Source: Granulicella sp. dw_53
GTDB lineage: Bacteria; Acidobacteriota; Terriglobia; Terriglobales; Acidobacteriaceae
Assembly: GCF_018449545.1 (NCBI RefSeq)
Contig: NZ_JAAVUR010000007.1
Location: forward strand, 186,001-250,000
Length of the DNA stretch: 64,000 nucleotides
Direction of reading: 5' to 3'
This document shows, one piece after another, positions 55,115-63,705 of this stretch. How positions within the stretch are numbered: position 1 is the first letter of the stretch; the number at the start of each line of letters is the position of its first letter. The notes under the pieces were generated by a model. The model ran no database searches. It was not told the origin of the DNA and saw only the letters and a list, made by a program, of their open reading frames with translations. Position numbers and translations under genes: made by a program.

Positions 55115-56278
55115 TTAAAAACCACGCGGAGGAAACCATTTTCCCTCAGCATTGAAATTACGCGATTTTTCGATACCGCAGGCGTTCCAAACCAAGTCAA
55201 GAGTCGGACGTAGTGTTTCTAATATGGATTCAGTCAGAGCAGAGAAGACCATTTCAGGCAAGATTAGATGATCTTGCAAAATGGGATCTGTACTGTCGAA
55301 ACTATTGATTCCTAGTTGAGCCCCTCGCATATTGGTCATCGTCAGACCCACCGCAATGGGAGCTTGAACTCCAATCGTGTTTAGTAAGCTGATATATCTC
55401 GGAAGAGTCTCAATCAAGAGACGCTCATAGGCAACAGACGGCAAGTTATTTTTTCCGTTTGGCAAGATGTGATTAAGAATTCTTCCTTCGACCGCTTCGA
55501 TAATTCCATTGCGATAAAGATGAACATAAGTGCTGGAAGTTTCACGAACCTCGGAGTAGGCCATGATCCCTTCGAAGGTGATTCGATTCCCCCAACCACT
55601 GGTATTCATTGGTCGAAAGTCATTTGAATTCTTGACTACGGATAAGTCGTAAGACTGTTCGTGGGTAAAAGCTTCAAATGGCATAAGGTGGAGAATGAAC
55701 TTAGAACCATCCACCATCGGAATAGCAGGCTTTCCAGCGATAATCTCGAAGAGACGATCCGTTCTAAAAGCTCGCATTCTCTCGGTGAATGCCGCAGCTT
55801 CGGTGAACGATCGGCGCAATTGTTGCACGTCCAGCGAGTATTTACCCGCTGAGGTTCTTCCGTAGAACTTATCGTGGCCCTTGAGGATGACTCGATGCGG
55901 GCCGTTCCAACTTTTGTGTACACGGATTAGCAGAACCCTCCCACTCTTAGATTCGATTAACTTCAGAGAATGTCGAATGCGAGGTTCAAGTCCCGAACCG
56001 ATAAGACTATCAAGGCGCAATACCTCCGAATCGACATCTGATATCCCGATGTCGATGATCGAAGAAGCGCAGCCGTCCAACTCTTGAATGCCGAACAGCA
56101 AGTCTCCTCCAGACGTGTTTGCCAACGCTGAGACATCAGCTAAAAACTCTTTTTTGTCAGTATCTGTTGATCCCGGCAACTCTCTCTTGAATTCAAGTGA
56201 GATGGATTCAGCTATCGAGTTACTTATAAGTGACTCGATATCAGCAGGTGTGACTTGGTCGAAGGGCTTGGCTATCAA
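55115..56278 (-). CDS. AlbA_2 (Schlafen-type) domain protein
   Basis: A 387-residue protein. The first 160 residues show the AlbA_2 pattern: SISLEFKRELPG, KKEFLADVSALANTSGGDLL, LFGIQELDG, then GHDKFYGRTSAGKY. The remaining part is unassigned. AlbA_2/Slfn proteins bind nucleic acid and often sit in islands with regulatory or defence roles. It is more AT-rich than the core genes and lies between the second glmS-tail remnant and a tRNA, so it is probably acquired. Confidence 0.85.
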   Translation of the reverse strand: MIAKPFDQVTPADIESLISNSIAESISLEFKRELPGSTDTDKKEFLADVSALANTSGGDLLFGIQELDGCASSIIDIGISDVDSEVLRLDSLIGSGLEPRIRHSLKLIESKSGRVLLIRVHKSWNGPHRVILKGHDKFYGRTSAGKYSLDVQQLRRSFTEAAAFTERMRAFRTDRLFEIIAGKPAIPMVDGSKFILHLMPFEAFTHEQSYDLSVVKNSNDFRPMNTSGWGNRITFEGIMAYSEVRETSSTYVHLYRNGIIEAVEGRILNHILPNGKNNLPSVAYERLLIETLPRYISLLNTIGVQAPIAVGLTMTNMRGAQLGINSFDSTDPILQDHLILPEMVFSALTESILETLRPTLDLVWNACGIEKSRNFNAEGKWFPPRGF

Positions 56279-56344
56279 ACTTCACCTTGTTTCTTGAATT
56301 CAGCAATAAGTTGTTTGCCGTCTATTATTTTCCAAACCACCAAA

Positions 56345-56383
56345 GGCTCACATCGAAGCGCATCAAACGCTGCGATGTGAGCC
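56345..56383 (-). terminator. Terminator-like hairpin after the tRNA gene
   Basis: GGCTCACATCG (56345-56355) pairs with CGATGTGAGCC (56373-56383), with an inner AAGCG/CGCTG stem. On the minus strand it follows the tRNA by 2 bases and continues TTTGGTGGTTT. Confidence 0.65.
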
Positions 56384-56385
56384 CT

Positions 56386-56475
56386 TGGCGGAGAGGATGG
56401 GATTCGAACCCATGGTACTCGTGAGAGTACGACGGCTTCTTAGGCCGACACTTTAAGCCGCTCAGACACCTCTTG
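56386..56475 (-). tRNA. Class II tRNA, anticodon AAG, Ser-like body (possible pseudogene)
   Basis: The reverse strand folds as a class II tRNA: T-arm ATGGG-TTCGAAT-CCCAT, long variable arm GTACTC-TCAC-GAGTAC, anticodon loop CTAAGAA giving anticodon AAG (56439-56441, a Leu anticodon), acceptor 3' strand CCTCTCC, discriminator G73 and encoded CCA. The 5' acceptor strand is CAAGAGG, so the first two pairs fail (C-C, A-C), and pair T-T opens the anticodon stem. The body and G73 look like serine tRNA while the anticodon reads Leu CUU. It may be a decayed or island-borne tRNA. Confidence 0.6.
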
Positions 56476-56675
56476 ACAGACGCCTCGGGCGCCCCTCAAC
56501 AACTGTCCGCCTGAGGTTATCATGACAATATCCGATTCGGTGGGCGAATATACTGGTCGTCCTACAATCTCTCCTTGCCTGTGCACACTGGCAACGAAAG
56601 ATTGCCCATTCGAACCTAATATCAACTAACTCACCACAACCCGCAGCCAAAACAGATCTCCAGCCCTGAGCACGA

Positions 56676-56800
56676 ATGTCTACCTCTTTCCAGCGTCCCG
56701 ACTCGGACGCGGGCCAAGCCCTGTTCTGAGTTCTCCTATTTGCTGGAATCGCCGTTGTGCCTCACGATAATCTCTACCTCTAAATCCCGACACTGTCGAA
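56676..56800 (+). pseudogene. Decayed duplicate of the downstream DUF2306 gene (5' part)
   Basis: From about 56613 the sequence parallels 56993-57170: TCACCACAACCCG against TCACTACAACACG, then CGTCCCG, GGCCAAG and GGAATCGCCG blocks. The copy reads M-S-T-S-F-Q-R-P before a stop 18 codons in, against MSNSLPRPGASRNLAKN in the intact gene. Similarity fades after about 56800. The rest of 56800-57000 shows no credible gene. Confidence 0.65.
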
Positions 56801-57050
56801 CTCCAGTCGCGCATTCGTCACACACAGACGAAGGTTCTTTTAGCTTGCAGCCATCATCTAACGCTCAGAGGCAGACTCACTTAGCCCGAAGACTTCGACG
56901 TCCATCGAAATACCTTTTGGAATGGCCAATCGGTTGCAATCAGTTGATCGGTTAAAGAAGGCACCCGAGGCTTCCGGCTGCTGCACCTAAAACCCTGATA
57001 TAACTCACTACAACACGAAGCCCCAAACACATCCCCAGGCGCGAATATTC

Positions 57051-57689
57051 ATGTCCAACTCTCTCCCGCGTCCCGGCGCCTCCCGGAACCTGGCCAAGAA
57101 CCTGATCTGGGCCTTCCTCGGAATCGCCGGAATCTTCGTCCTCATCGATACCGATGTACCCCTCCTCTACCAGCCCAGCGCCTACCGCACCAAGCTCATC
57201 AAGGACGTCGTCCTCCTCGTTCCCCACATCATCTCCGGAGTCCTGGCCACCGCCCTCGGACCCTTCCTCTTCTCCACCCGCTTCCGCCAGCAGCACTTCA
57301 AACGGCACCGCATCATGGGCCGCGTCTACGTCATCTCCGTCGCCATCTCCGCTCCCACCGCCCTCATCCTGCAACACGGCGGCAATCCATTACTCTTCTT
57401 CGCGAACGGAGCCACCGCCGCCCTCTGGTTCCTCTGTACCCTCGCCGCCTTCCTCGCCGCCCGCAACCGCCAGATCCAGGTCCACCGCCAGTGGATGATC
57501 CGCTCCTACGTCTTTACCCTCAACTTCATCTTCTCCCGCATCCCCAACCCCATCCCCGCCTTCTTCAACATGTCCGACGAAGCCTTCTCCGTCACCCTCC
57601 TCTTCCTCTCCTGCTGCTACCTCGTCCTGCCGGACCTCTACTTCAACTGGAGCGAACTAACCACCTCCCGCAAACCCCCAAAAAACTAA
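57051..57689 (+). CDS. DUF2306 membrane protein
   Basis: A 212-residue protein with about six membrane helices. HFKRHRIMGRVYVISVAISA and QVHRQWMIRSYVFTLNFIF are typical DUF2306 landmarks (paired His/Arg segments facing the membrane, as in cytochrome-b-like folds). Biochemical role is unknown; a haem- or ion-linked membrane function has been suggested for similar folds but cannot be read here. A decayed copy of its 5' half and upstream region lies 375 bp before it. Confidence 0.88.
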   Translation: MSNSLPRPGASRNLAKNLIWAFLGIAGIFVLIDTDVPLLYQPSAYRTKLIKDVVLLVPHIISGVLATALGPFLFSTRFRQQHFKRHRIMGRVYVISVAISAPTALILQHGGNPLLFFANGATAALWFLCTLAAFLAARNRQIQVHRQWMIRSYVFTLNFIFSRIPNPIPAFFNMSDEAFSVTLLFLSCCYLVLPDLYFNWSELTTSRKPPKN

Positions 57690-57742
57690 CCCACCCAAAA
57701 CGCCCGGGTGCCCTATCCTTCGTTATTGTCGTTCGGATTAAG

Positions 57743-57794
57743 CGTAGGGCTTTAGCCCTACGAAAAAAGCCACGTCGTAAGGGGCTTTAGCCCC
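57743..57794. repeat. Two short REP-like hairpins
   Basis: CGTAGGGC-TTTA-GCCCTACG (57743-57762) and GGGGC-TTTA-GCCCC (57781-57794) share the GGGCTTTAGCCC core. The first is followed by A/G-rich bases, not a T-run, so these are repeat hairpins rather than terminators on the plus strand. Confidence 0.6.
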
Positions 57795-57929
57795 GGGCCT
57801 TCTTCCACCAGTACGGCGAGCTAGGCCCCGTAGAGATCGAATCCGAATGGACACACCGCCGGACAGAATCCAAAATCCTGTCAAGCCCCTGAACTCCCCA
57901 CCAACCCCCTAAGTCCTTCAAACAACGAA

Positions 57930-58172
57930 AGATAAGAAATAAAACAAAGTGGCATGTTAGTTATGGCCCGTTTGATAAAATAGAACCAGCGAACAAAAAA
58001 GAAAGCCCCGGCCATCCGGGGCTTTGCTCTTTAAACAATCGAATCCCCGTAACTCCAACCGCTGCACGTACTTGGACGTAAGCCCTTTGTCTGCAATATT
58101 TTGGCACGGCTCGTGCCCCGTATCTCAGTGCAAAGACTGCGTTTATCCGCGGGCAAGGGGGGGCACCCACCC
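57930..58172 (-). ncRNA. Conserved ~240-bp intergenic element, copy B (candidate structured RNA)
   Basis: Inverted copy of the element after glpF. On the minus strand it runs from GGTGCCCCCCCTTGCC (near 58170) through GCTTACGTCCAAGTACGTGC and TCGATTGTTTAAAG to the terminator GCCCCGG/CCGGGGC with TTTCTTTTTT, then CTGGTTCTATTTTATC and CATAACTAACATGCCAC. The arm GGCACG/CGTGCC replaces GGGA/TCCC of copy A while keeping pairing. Transcribed on the minus strand it would be divergent from the 58233 gene. Confidence 0.5.
57991..58025 (-). terminator. Intrinsic terminator in element B
   Basis: AAAGCCCCGG/CCGGGGCTTT arms around 58003-58024; on the minus strand the stem is followed by CTTTTTTG. It is the conserved counterpart of 13074-13100. 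Confidence 0.85.
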
Positions 58173-58232
58173 CCTTTACTCCTTACTTACGCCCCGCCCT
58201 ATAGCGTGGAGTAAGAAGGGAGGCATCTTCAC

Positions 58233-58568
58233 ATGCCGAACGTGCACGGTATCGATTTCAGCGACAAGCAAGCTGAGCTCGTCAAAGACTTGATTCGAGA
58301 GCTACTGAAGGACGGCGGCTGCGCCGTCTATGCATTGCGCAACATGAAGCCCAGCGGAGAACTCCGCATGGCTCAATCTCCACCCACTCCGGGACCGAGG
58401 ACTGCCCACGGCGTCTTCCTCCGGATTCGCCCTGGAGTAAAAGAAGCGACCATCGTGCGTCCGATGAACGCCAAGGCCGGTGAGAAGTTCACACCTGTAG
58501 CCAAGCTCACTCAGGCCCAGACGCTCGAAACCATCCGGACCTGGCGCAAGCAAACCGCACCTAGATAG
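58233..58568 (+). CDS. Small hypothetical protein (111 aa)
   Basis: A soluble, basic protein beginning with a helical FSDKQAELVKDLIRELLKDG region, then GVFLRIRPGVKEATIVRP and a C-terminal LTQAQTLETIRTWRKQ helix. GGGAGG lies before the ATG. No family recognised. It is convergent with the phospholipase gene, with a perfect 12-bp hairpin between them. Confidence 0.75.
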   Translation: MPNVHGIDFSDKQAELVKDLIRELLKDGGCAVYALRNMKPSGELRMAQSPPTPGPRTAHGVFLRIRPGVKEATIVRPMNAKAGEKFTPVAKLTQAQTLETIRTWRKQTAPR

Positions 58569-58582
58569 CGCGCAGGCAGACA

Positions 58583-58614
58583 GCCCATCTTAGCCAGACA
58601 AAGCTAAGATGGGC
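58583..58614. terminator. Hairpin between convergent genes
   Basis: GCCCATCTTAGC (58583-58594) pairs perfectly with GCTAAGATGGGC (58603-58614). There is no T-run, so termination strength is uncertain. Confidence 0.5.
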
Positions 58615-58616
58615 CG

Positions 58617-61136
58617 CTAAACCAGCCCACCCATCAGAGGATCGCTGAAGCTGGACCGCCCCGTCTCCACCCGCCCAGCGAAGCGAGACTCACCCTTGGC
58701 TCCCTCCACCTTCACCGAGAAGTCATACCAGCCATGGCTCCCCTTGAGGTTGAGCACAACAGAAGCCTCCCGTCCCGCAGCAATCTTCTTCGTCACAACG
58801 CCGGTCTTATAGGAGTTGTCCTGCACCACCACCGAAGCCGCCCGCTCCCCATCATTCCGCAGACGAACCTCAACATTCCCACTCAACCCCGCCCCCAGCC
58901 GCTCGTACAAAGCATCGACCCGCAAGGCAGCCGCCCCCGAATCTCCCGAAAAAGAACGATAAAAACCATTCGGCCCATGAACATCGATCAAGTAACCAGA
59001 ACTCGCAAACAGCTCCAAAGGAATCTCCTCGCGAAGCGCATCGCCAGCCTTCACAGCATAAGTCGCTACAACTAAACCTGCAGCGTCATGCGTATGACGC
59101 AGATACACGTTGAACGGAGCTCCAGCCGAGCGCTTTCCATGCACCTCGTTCCCAGCCTTCATATGCAACTCAATCTTGGCGCGATCCGCACTCAAGCGAG
59201 CATCCGCATAGAGCTCATAAGGAAGCGAGCAAGCCGGACGAATCCCCTTCTCCTGATGCGCTGTCGCAGGCGAATGCCGCTGATTCCGATTCACCTCTTC
59301 GATCTCTGCTAAGGTCAGCTTCCTGAAGTTCGAAGGAACCTCCTTGTAGCGAGCCTTCTGAATCCCAACGACAAACTTGTCGCGGTTCAGGAAGTCGAGC
59401 TTTCCTTCCTTCCCATTGTGAGGACGAAAGCACGAGGTGAGATCTCCGGAGATGGATCGACGCCACGCACTGATGTTCTCCTCGCGCACCTTCTTGCCAT
59501 ACTTCTTCTGCACAAAGTCTTCCAGAAACATCAAGGTCGAAGAGTGATCGAAGAGCTGAGAGTTCACCCAGCCACCACGAGTCCACGGAGAAGCGACGAC
59601 CATCGGCACGCGATAACCCATCCCAATCGGTCCGGAGCGCGCCTGCTCCTTGTTGACACCTTGCTGCAACTCGTCCTCAGCATAGGTGTACTCGAGTCCC
59701 GTATCGATACCATCGGACGCGCGTCCCGTCTCCGGCCGCTTCGGATCCGCGGCGACAAAGGAAGGCGCGTGATCGAAGTAGCCATCGTTTTCGTCATAGG
59801 TCAGAATGAAGATCGTCTTCTTCCATACCTCAGGATTCTTGGTCAGGATGTCCATCACCTCGGAGACGTACCACGCTCCGTACCAAGGTGACGACGGATG
59901 GTCGGAGAACCTCTCCGGCGCGCTCAACCAGGAGACCGTTGGGAGCTTCCCTTCGTTTACGTCGCTCCGAAAGCGATGCAGAATATCGCCCTTCGGCACC
60001 ATCATCTCTTGCTGCTTGCCATCACCTTCGAAGGAGAGCGACTCCAGGGATCTGTAATGTGGATCTGAGGTGTTGGTGATGAAGGCAGCATCGTGAAGCG
60101 CCCGTTGCTCCGGGGTAAGTGCCTGGTAGCGCGGAGTACCGCTGTCTTCGAGCGCCTTGTTCATCTTTTCGATTCGGTTTTGGTTGTTCGCGAGCCTTGC
60201 CCGAATCTGTGCTGCGCTGTGCTGATCCTTCTGGTCCGCCAAGGAGTGTTCGAGTTTTGCAATCTGCGCTGTAAGGAAAGCAATCTGCTCCTGCATCCAG
60301 GAGACGCAGCTAGGATAGGCCTCGATGTTATAGGCGGCGAAGTACTCGAGCAGGTTGCAGCCGTAGTTCGACAACCATGCTTGTTCCTCGTGGCTTAGTC
60401 CGCCCGATCTTGTCAGCTCATTCTGATAGAACTTCCAACTTACTCCGGCCTCATGCAGCCGTTCGGGATAGGTCTTCCAGGTCATGCCGCCAGTCAGAAG
60501 CTCGTCGTTGCGCATGAAGACTTTGGAGTCAGCGCGCTGCTCGTCCCGCACGGTTCCAGTCCAGAAGACACTGCGATTGGGAGTGGTGCTGGTCATTACG
60601 GAGCAGTAGTTCTGATCGCATACCGTGAACGCATCCGCCAGTTCATAGTAGAACGGCAAATCTTCGCGAGTGTAGTGCCCCATGGTGAGCGGCAGATGCG
60701 AGTATTCAGGCGTACCGGAGCGTTTGGCTTCCAGCCATCCGTCGTGGCGGCCGCCGTTCCAGGCATCCACCTGGCTGTTGCGGGAGTGAGGGACAGATCC
60801 CATCCAGGTGATGCGTGTGTCCCGGATGTCCAGTCTCCACGGAGCGTACGAATCGCCAGCGGCATCGGTCTGAACGAACACAGAGTTCCCGTTGGCCAGC
60901 CGAATTGCGCGTGGATCGTCGAATCCGCGAACACCTTGCAGAGTGCCCAGGGCATGATCGAAGGAGCGGTTCTCCTGCATAAGGATGACGATGTGCTCGG
61001 CATCCATATAGGTCGATCCTGCTGCTGGTTCGATTGCGTATGCCCGCTTGATGGAGTCGGGAACGAAGCCAGCCACGCCAGCCGCACCTGACAGCATTGC
61101 CGCTGCCTTTAAAAAGTCTCGCCTTGTTTGCGCCAT
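58617..61136 (-). CDS. Phosphocholine-type phospholipase C, Tat-exported
   Basis: An 839-residue protein of the PLC/acid-phosphatase-like (PlcH/PlcN) family. The Tat signal is TRRDFLKAAAMLSGAAGVAG. The catalytic domain includes ILMQENRSFDHALGTLQGVR and PWRLDIRDT, later TYDENDGYFDHA and GMGYRVPMVVASPWTRGG. Two copies of the family's C-terminal beta domain follow from about residue 640 to the end. Known members cleave phosphatidylcholine or sphingomyelin outside the cell, releasing phosphocholine and diacylglycerol. A helical insert near 290-345 (LTAQIAKLEHSLADQKDQ) is likely coiled coil and seems unusual. Confidence 0.93.
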   Translation of the reverse strand: MAQTRRDFLKAAAMLSGAAGVAGFVPDSIKRAYAIEPAAGSTYMDAEHIVILMQENRSFDHALGTLQGVRGFDDPRAIRLANGNSVFVQTDAAGDSYAPWRLDIRDTRITWMGSVPHSRNSQVDAWNGGRHDGWLEAKRSGTPEYSHLPLTMGHYTREDLPFYYELADAFTVCDQNYCSVMTSTTPNRSVFWTGTVRDEQRADSKVFMRNDELLTGGMTWKTYPERLHEAGVSWKFYQNELTRSGGLSHEEQAWLSNYGCNLLEYFAAYNIEAYPSCVSWMQEQIAFLTAQIAKLEHSLADQKDQHSAAQIRARLANNQNRIEKMNKALEDSGTPRYQALTPEQRALHDAAFITNTSDPHYRSLESLSFEGDGKQQEMMVPKGDILHRFRSDVNEGKLPTVSWLSAPERFSDHPSSPWYGAWYVSEVMDILTKNPEVWKKTIFILTYDENDGYFDHAPSFVAADPKRPETGRASDGIDTGLEYTYAEDELQQGVNKEQARSGPIGMGYRVPMVVASPWTRGGWVNSQLFDHSSTLMFLEDFVQKKYGKKVREENISAWRRSISGDLTSCFRPHNGKEGKLDFLNRDKFVVGIQKARYKEVPSNFRKLTLAEIEEVNRNQRHSPATAHQEKGIRPACSLPYELYADARLSADRAKIELHMKAGNEVHGKRSAGAPFNVYLRHTHDAAGLVVATYAVKAGDALREEIPLELFASSGYLIDVHGPNGFYRSFSGDSGAAALRVDALYERLGAGLSGNVEVRLRNDGERAASVVVQDNSYKTGVVTKKIAAGREASVVLNLKGSHGWYDFSVKVEGAKGESRFAGRVETGRSSFSDPLMGGLV

Positions 61137-61223
61137 AGTTCTTTCTTACGCAAACTATGTTATCGCCAGATTAATGCGAATCGTTTCGCGGCAATTTGAG
61201 ACTGCTATCGACCGGGGATGAAC

Positions 61224-61799
61224 TTATGCGCGGCCGGCAAACTCGCGGTTCTCCGTCGATACTTTTACCTTTTCTCCATCTTTGATGAAGAGGGGAACAC
61301 GAATCTCCAGGCCGGTCTCGAGCTTGGCTAGCTTTGTTCCGCTGCCGCTCGATGAGTCGCCGCGCGATCCTGGTTCCGCATAGACGACGTCCAGTTCCAC
61401 GAAGATCGGAAGCTGTAGACCGATAGGATTGCCGTTGTACTTGTGCAACTGGATCAACGCACCCTCGATCAGGAAGTCCAAAGCGTTGCCGACCATCTTG
61501 TCGGTAAGCGTCAGGGTCTCGTAGCTCTCCTGGTCCAGGAAGTGAGAGCCGTCACCATCGCTGTAGAGATAGGAGGCTGGGACGATCTGGAGGTCCGGCT
61601 CCTTGAACTTGTCGTTTGCCTTGAAGGTCTTCTCAAAGACCGCGCTGGTGAGGAGATTGCGCATCTTGAGACGCACCAGGGTTTGCGCGCCACGGGCGGT
61701 AGGAGAGGTTACCTCTGCTTCCAGGCAGGCATACGGGGTATTTTCAAGCTCAAACAAAGTCTTGCGCTTGACGTCAATCGCATCGATTAATACGGCCAT
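61224..61799 (-). CDS. efpL: Elongation factor P-like protein, EfpL (YeiP) type
   Basis: A 191-residue three-domain EF-P paralogue. The loop that enters the peptidyl-transferase centre reads VTSPTARGAQTL, with Arg36 at the tip instead of the modified Lys of canonical EF-P; SPTARGA is the EfpL/YeiP signature as I remember it from E. coli. The end TGLEIRVPLFIKDGEKVKVS and FAGRA also match YeiP. It rescues ribosomes at proline-rich stretches. GAGGAG precedes the ATG. It may be annotated simply as efp in databases. Confidence 0.9.
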   Translation of the reverse strand: MAVLIDAIDVKRKTLFELENTPYACLEAEVTSPTARGAQTLVRLKMRNLLTSAVFEKTFKANDKFKEPDLQIVPASYLYSDGDGSHFLDQESYETLTLTDKMVGNALDFLIEGALIQLHKYNGNPIGLQLPIFVELDVVYAEPGSRGDSSSGSGTKLAKLETGLEIRVPLFIKDGEKVKVSTENREFAGRA

Positions 61800-62080
61800 G
61801 AACTCCTCATCGGAAGGTTGCGGCGGACTGACGGCAACCCGATACTGACTTTAAGTATAGGGGAAGGTGCTCGGGCGATAGAAGATCGAAGCTCCGTTCG
61901 AGATTCCCGCTACGGAGGGATCAGAACTAGTCGGGCAGTCGCCTCTCTCTTCCGACCACCTCATGAAGATTTGCGCCAGCGATCTTCATGAGGTCTTGTC
62001 GAATATTCTGCTTGCCAAACGCAGCCAATCGGCCCATTCTGGATCGCATTCCAAAGATATATAGAGAGAGGTCGCCTAAC

Positions 62081-63046
62081 GTGAAGAAGGCTTTGCTCCT
62101 CCCGCGAGTTCTCTCGTTGGCTATGGCCTTTTGTCTTATTGCAGCTCTGGCGCCTCTCTCGGGATGTGTTCCCGAGGGATATGCTGCGACAGTTACCGAG
62201 TTCGAAGAGTCCTCGGATAGACTTACCGGGGTCTTTCACTCGCTTCTGGTCAATGCGAACATCACCGAAGAGAATCACTTCATCGACAGCCAGGTCTTTG
62301 CCGCGCAGCCTATCGATCCGGTCTCCATTCAGGGCTCCGACATTCTCACGCCCAATGAGATCAAGCTCCGCATCTCGGCCATTCGAGCGCTCGCGGACTA
62401 TACGACGGCTCTCGCTACTTTGGCGTCGGGCCAGCCCGCGGCGCAGATTCAGATCGACGCAAATAACGCCAGTGCCAGCCTGCAGACTCTCTCGGCGGAT
62501 GCGGCATCTGCCCTGGCCCACCCTACCGAGGGTTCCACCACTCCGAACTTCTCCGGCGCCATCGGCTCCGCCGTCAGTGCTATCGGAGAGGTCATTGCGT
62601 TGGTCGAAAAGCGTCGAGGCGAGAGGGAGATCAGGGAGAGCCTGAGGAAGAACGACCCTCAGCTTCGGGCACTCTTTGAGTTGATGAGCAAAGAATCCAG
62701 GGAGCTTTACGCACGGCAGAGATTGACCCTCAGAGCCACTGGGGTCATTCTCTTCCATGATTACGATGTCGCTCGCCGTGCGCAATCCGCAAATTCCGCC
62801 GTCCTAATGGAACTTAGCGACCGCATCAAGCGATATCGAAGAGACACGGCGCTTATCGACGAGGCGGATCCGTCGCGAGCCATCCAGGCCTTTCAGAGAT
62901 CGCACGACGCACTCGTTGAAGTGATTCTGGCGCCGAAAGAGAAGAAGAAAGAGTCGCTGGCGCAACTGATTGGAGCAGTCAAGGCTTTCGCTTCCGAGGT
63001 CACTCCGCTAGCCGAGGATATCTATGCAGTCGGAAGACCTTCCTAA
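62081..63046 (+). CDS. Putative lipoprotein, unrecognised
   Basis: A 321-residue protein from a GTG with AGAGG upstream. The signal peptide (FCLIAALAPLSGC) ends in a lipobox Cys, so it should be membrane-anchored in the periplasm or outer membrane. The rest is mostly helical, with EKRRGEREIRESLRKND and a KEKKKESLAQL stretch. Its last 23 bases overlap the next gene, so the two are coupled. No family recognised. Confidence 0.75.
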   Translation: MKKALLLPRVLSLAMAFCLIAALAPLSGCVPEGYAATVTEFEESSDRLTGVFHSLLVNANITEENHFIDSQVFAAQPIDPVSIQGSDILTPNEIKLRISAIRALADYTTALATLASGQPAAQIQIDANNASASLQTLSADAASALAHPTEGSTTPNFSGAIGSAVSAIGEVIALVEKRRGEREIRESLRKNDPQLRALFELMSKESRELYARQRLTLRATGVILFHDYDVARRAQSANSAVLMELSDRIKRYRRDTALIDEADPSRAIQAFQRSHDALVEVILAPKEKKKESLAQLIGAVKAFASEVTPLAEDIYAVGRPS

Positions 63047-63374
63047 GGAGAGACCGGTGAGCCCAGAGGATCTGTTGGCCCTGATCGTGGTTGCAATCGG
63101 GCGGCTAGATGCGTCCATGAACGGTCTGCACGACCAGGATGAACTGTGGGAGCGGCTCTACAAAGCGAGAACTCTTCTCGACGAGAAACATAAACTGTTG
63201 CTCAAGGCGGAGCTCCAAGCGGACGACGCCGAGTTTCAAAGGTTGACCGGCGACCTCCAGAGTGCAACCGAGAAGCTGAACGCGAAGATCGGTGATATGA
63301 CGAAGATCGACTCGATCCTCAAGATCGTCTCTGAGATCGCTTCCAATGCCGACAGCATCTTGAAGCTCGTCTGA
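63024..63374 (+). CDS. Small coiled-coil protein, unrecognised
   Basis: A 116-residue soluble helical protein; from about residue 40 it shows heptad-like leucines (LWERLYKARTLLDEKHKLLL) and ends SIASNADSILKLV-like. It overlaps the lipoprotein gene by 23 bp, suggesting one functional pair. No family recognised. Confidence 0.7.
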   Translation: MQSEDLPKERPVSPEDLLALIVVAIGRLDASMNGLHDQDELWERLYKARTLLDEKHKLLLKAELQADDAEFQRLTGDLQSATEKLNAKIGDMTKIDSILKIVSEIASNADSILKLV

Positions 63375-63705
63375 GAGGCTAACTCCGAAACCGGTAACGC
63401 TGAATCTACTTCTGACCGTCCCGTTTGATGCATCCCACTCTGGGACATTCTTACTGCAGGCTTGATCGAACACAGTGGTTCGATCTAAGGTCTGTCCTTC
63501 GAGGGCTTTGCACTTTTTTGTCGCGGACTTCGGAACCTCCGCGGTTAGTTCTCCGAATGAAGATCGGTCGGATCGAGCGAAAAGGTTCAAGCGGTTCGCT
63601 TGTCAGCTCTAACGGATCATCTATATAGTGTCGGCTCGAACTGAGCCGGAGTATTTCCGGTCTCCAAGTCCATTCAGCCTATGTATTTAGAGTCAGGGTG
63701 TTTAA
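63375..63705. other. Spacer with one perfect inverted repeat
   Basis: GATCGAAC (63464-63471) and GTTCGATC (63478-63485) are perfect 8-bp arms with a 6-base loop. It could be an operator or a weak hairpin terminator. No gene seen in this spacer. Confidence 0.45.

Noticed and set aside
56740..56955. 71-codon open frame
   Set aside because: Overlaps the decayed DUF2306 duplicate in another frame; no start signal.
57950..57967. Sigma-54-like TGGCAT...ATGGC in element B
   Set aside because: The spacing between GG and GC is two bases too long, and the matching sequence in copy A has the same fault.
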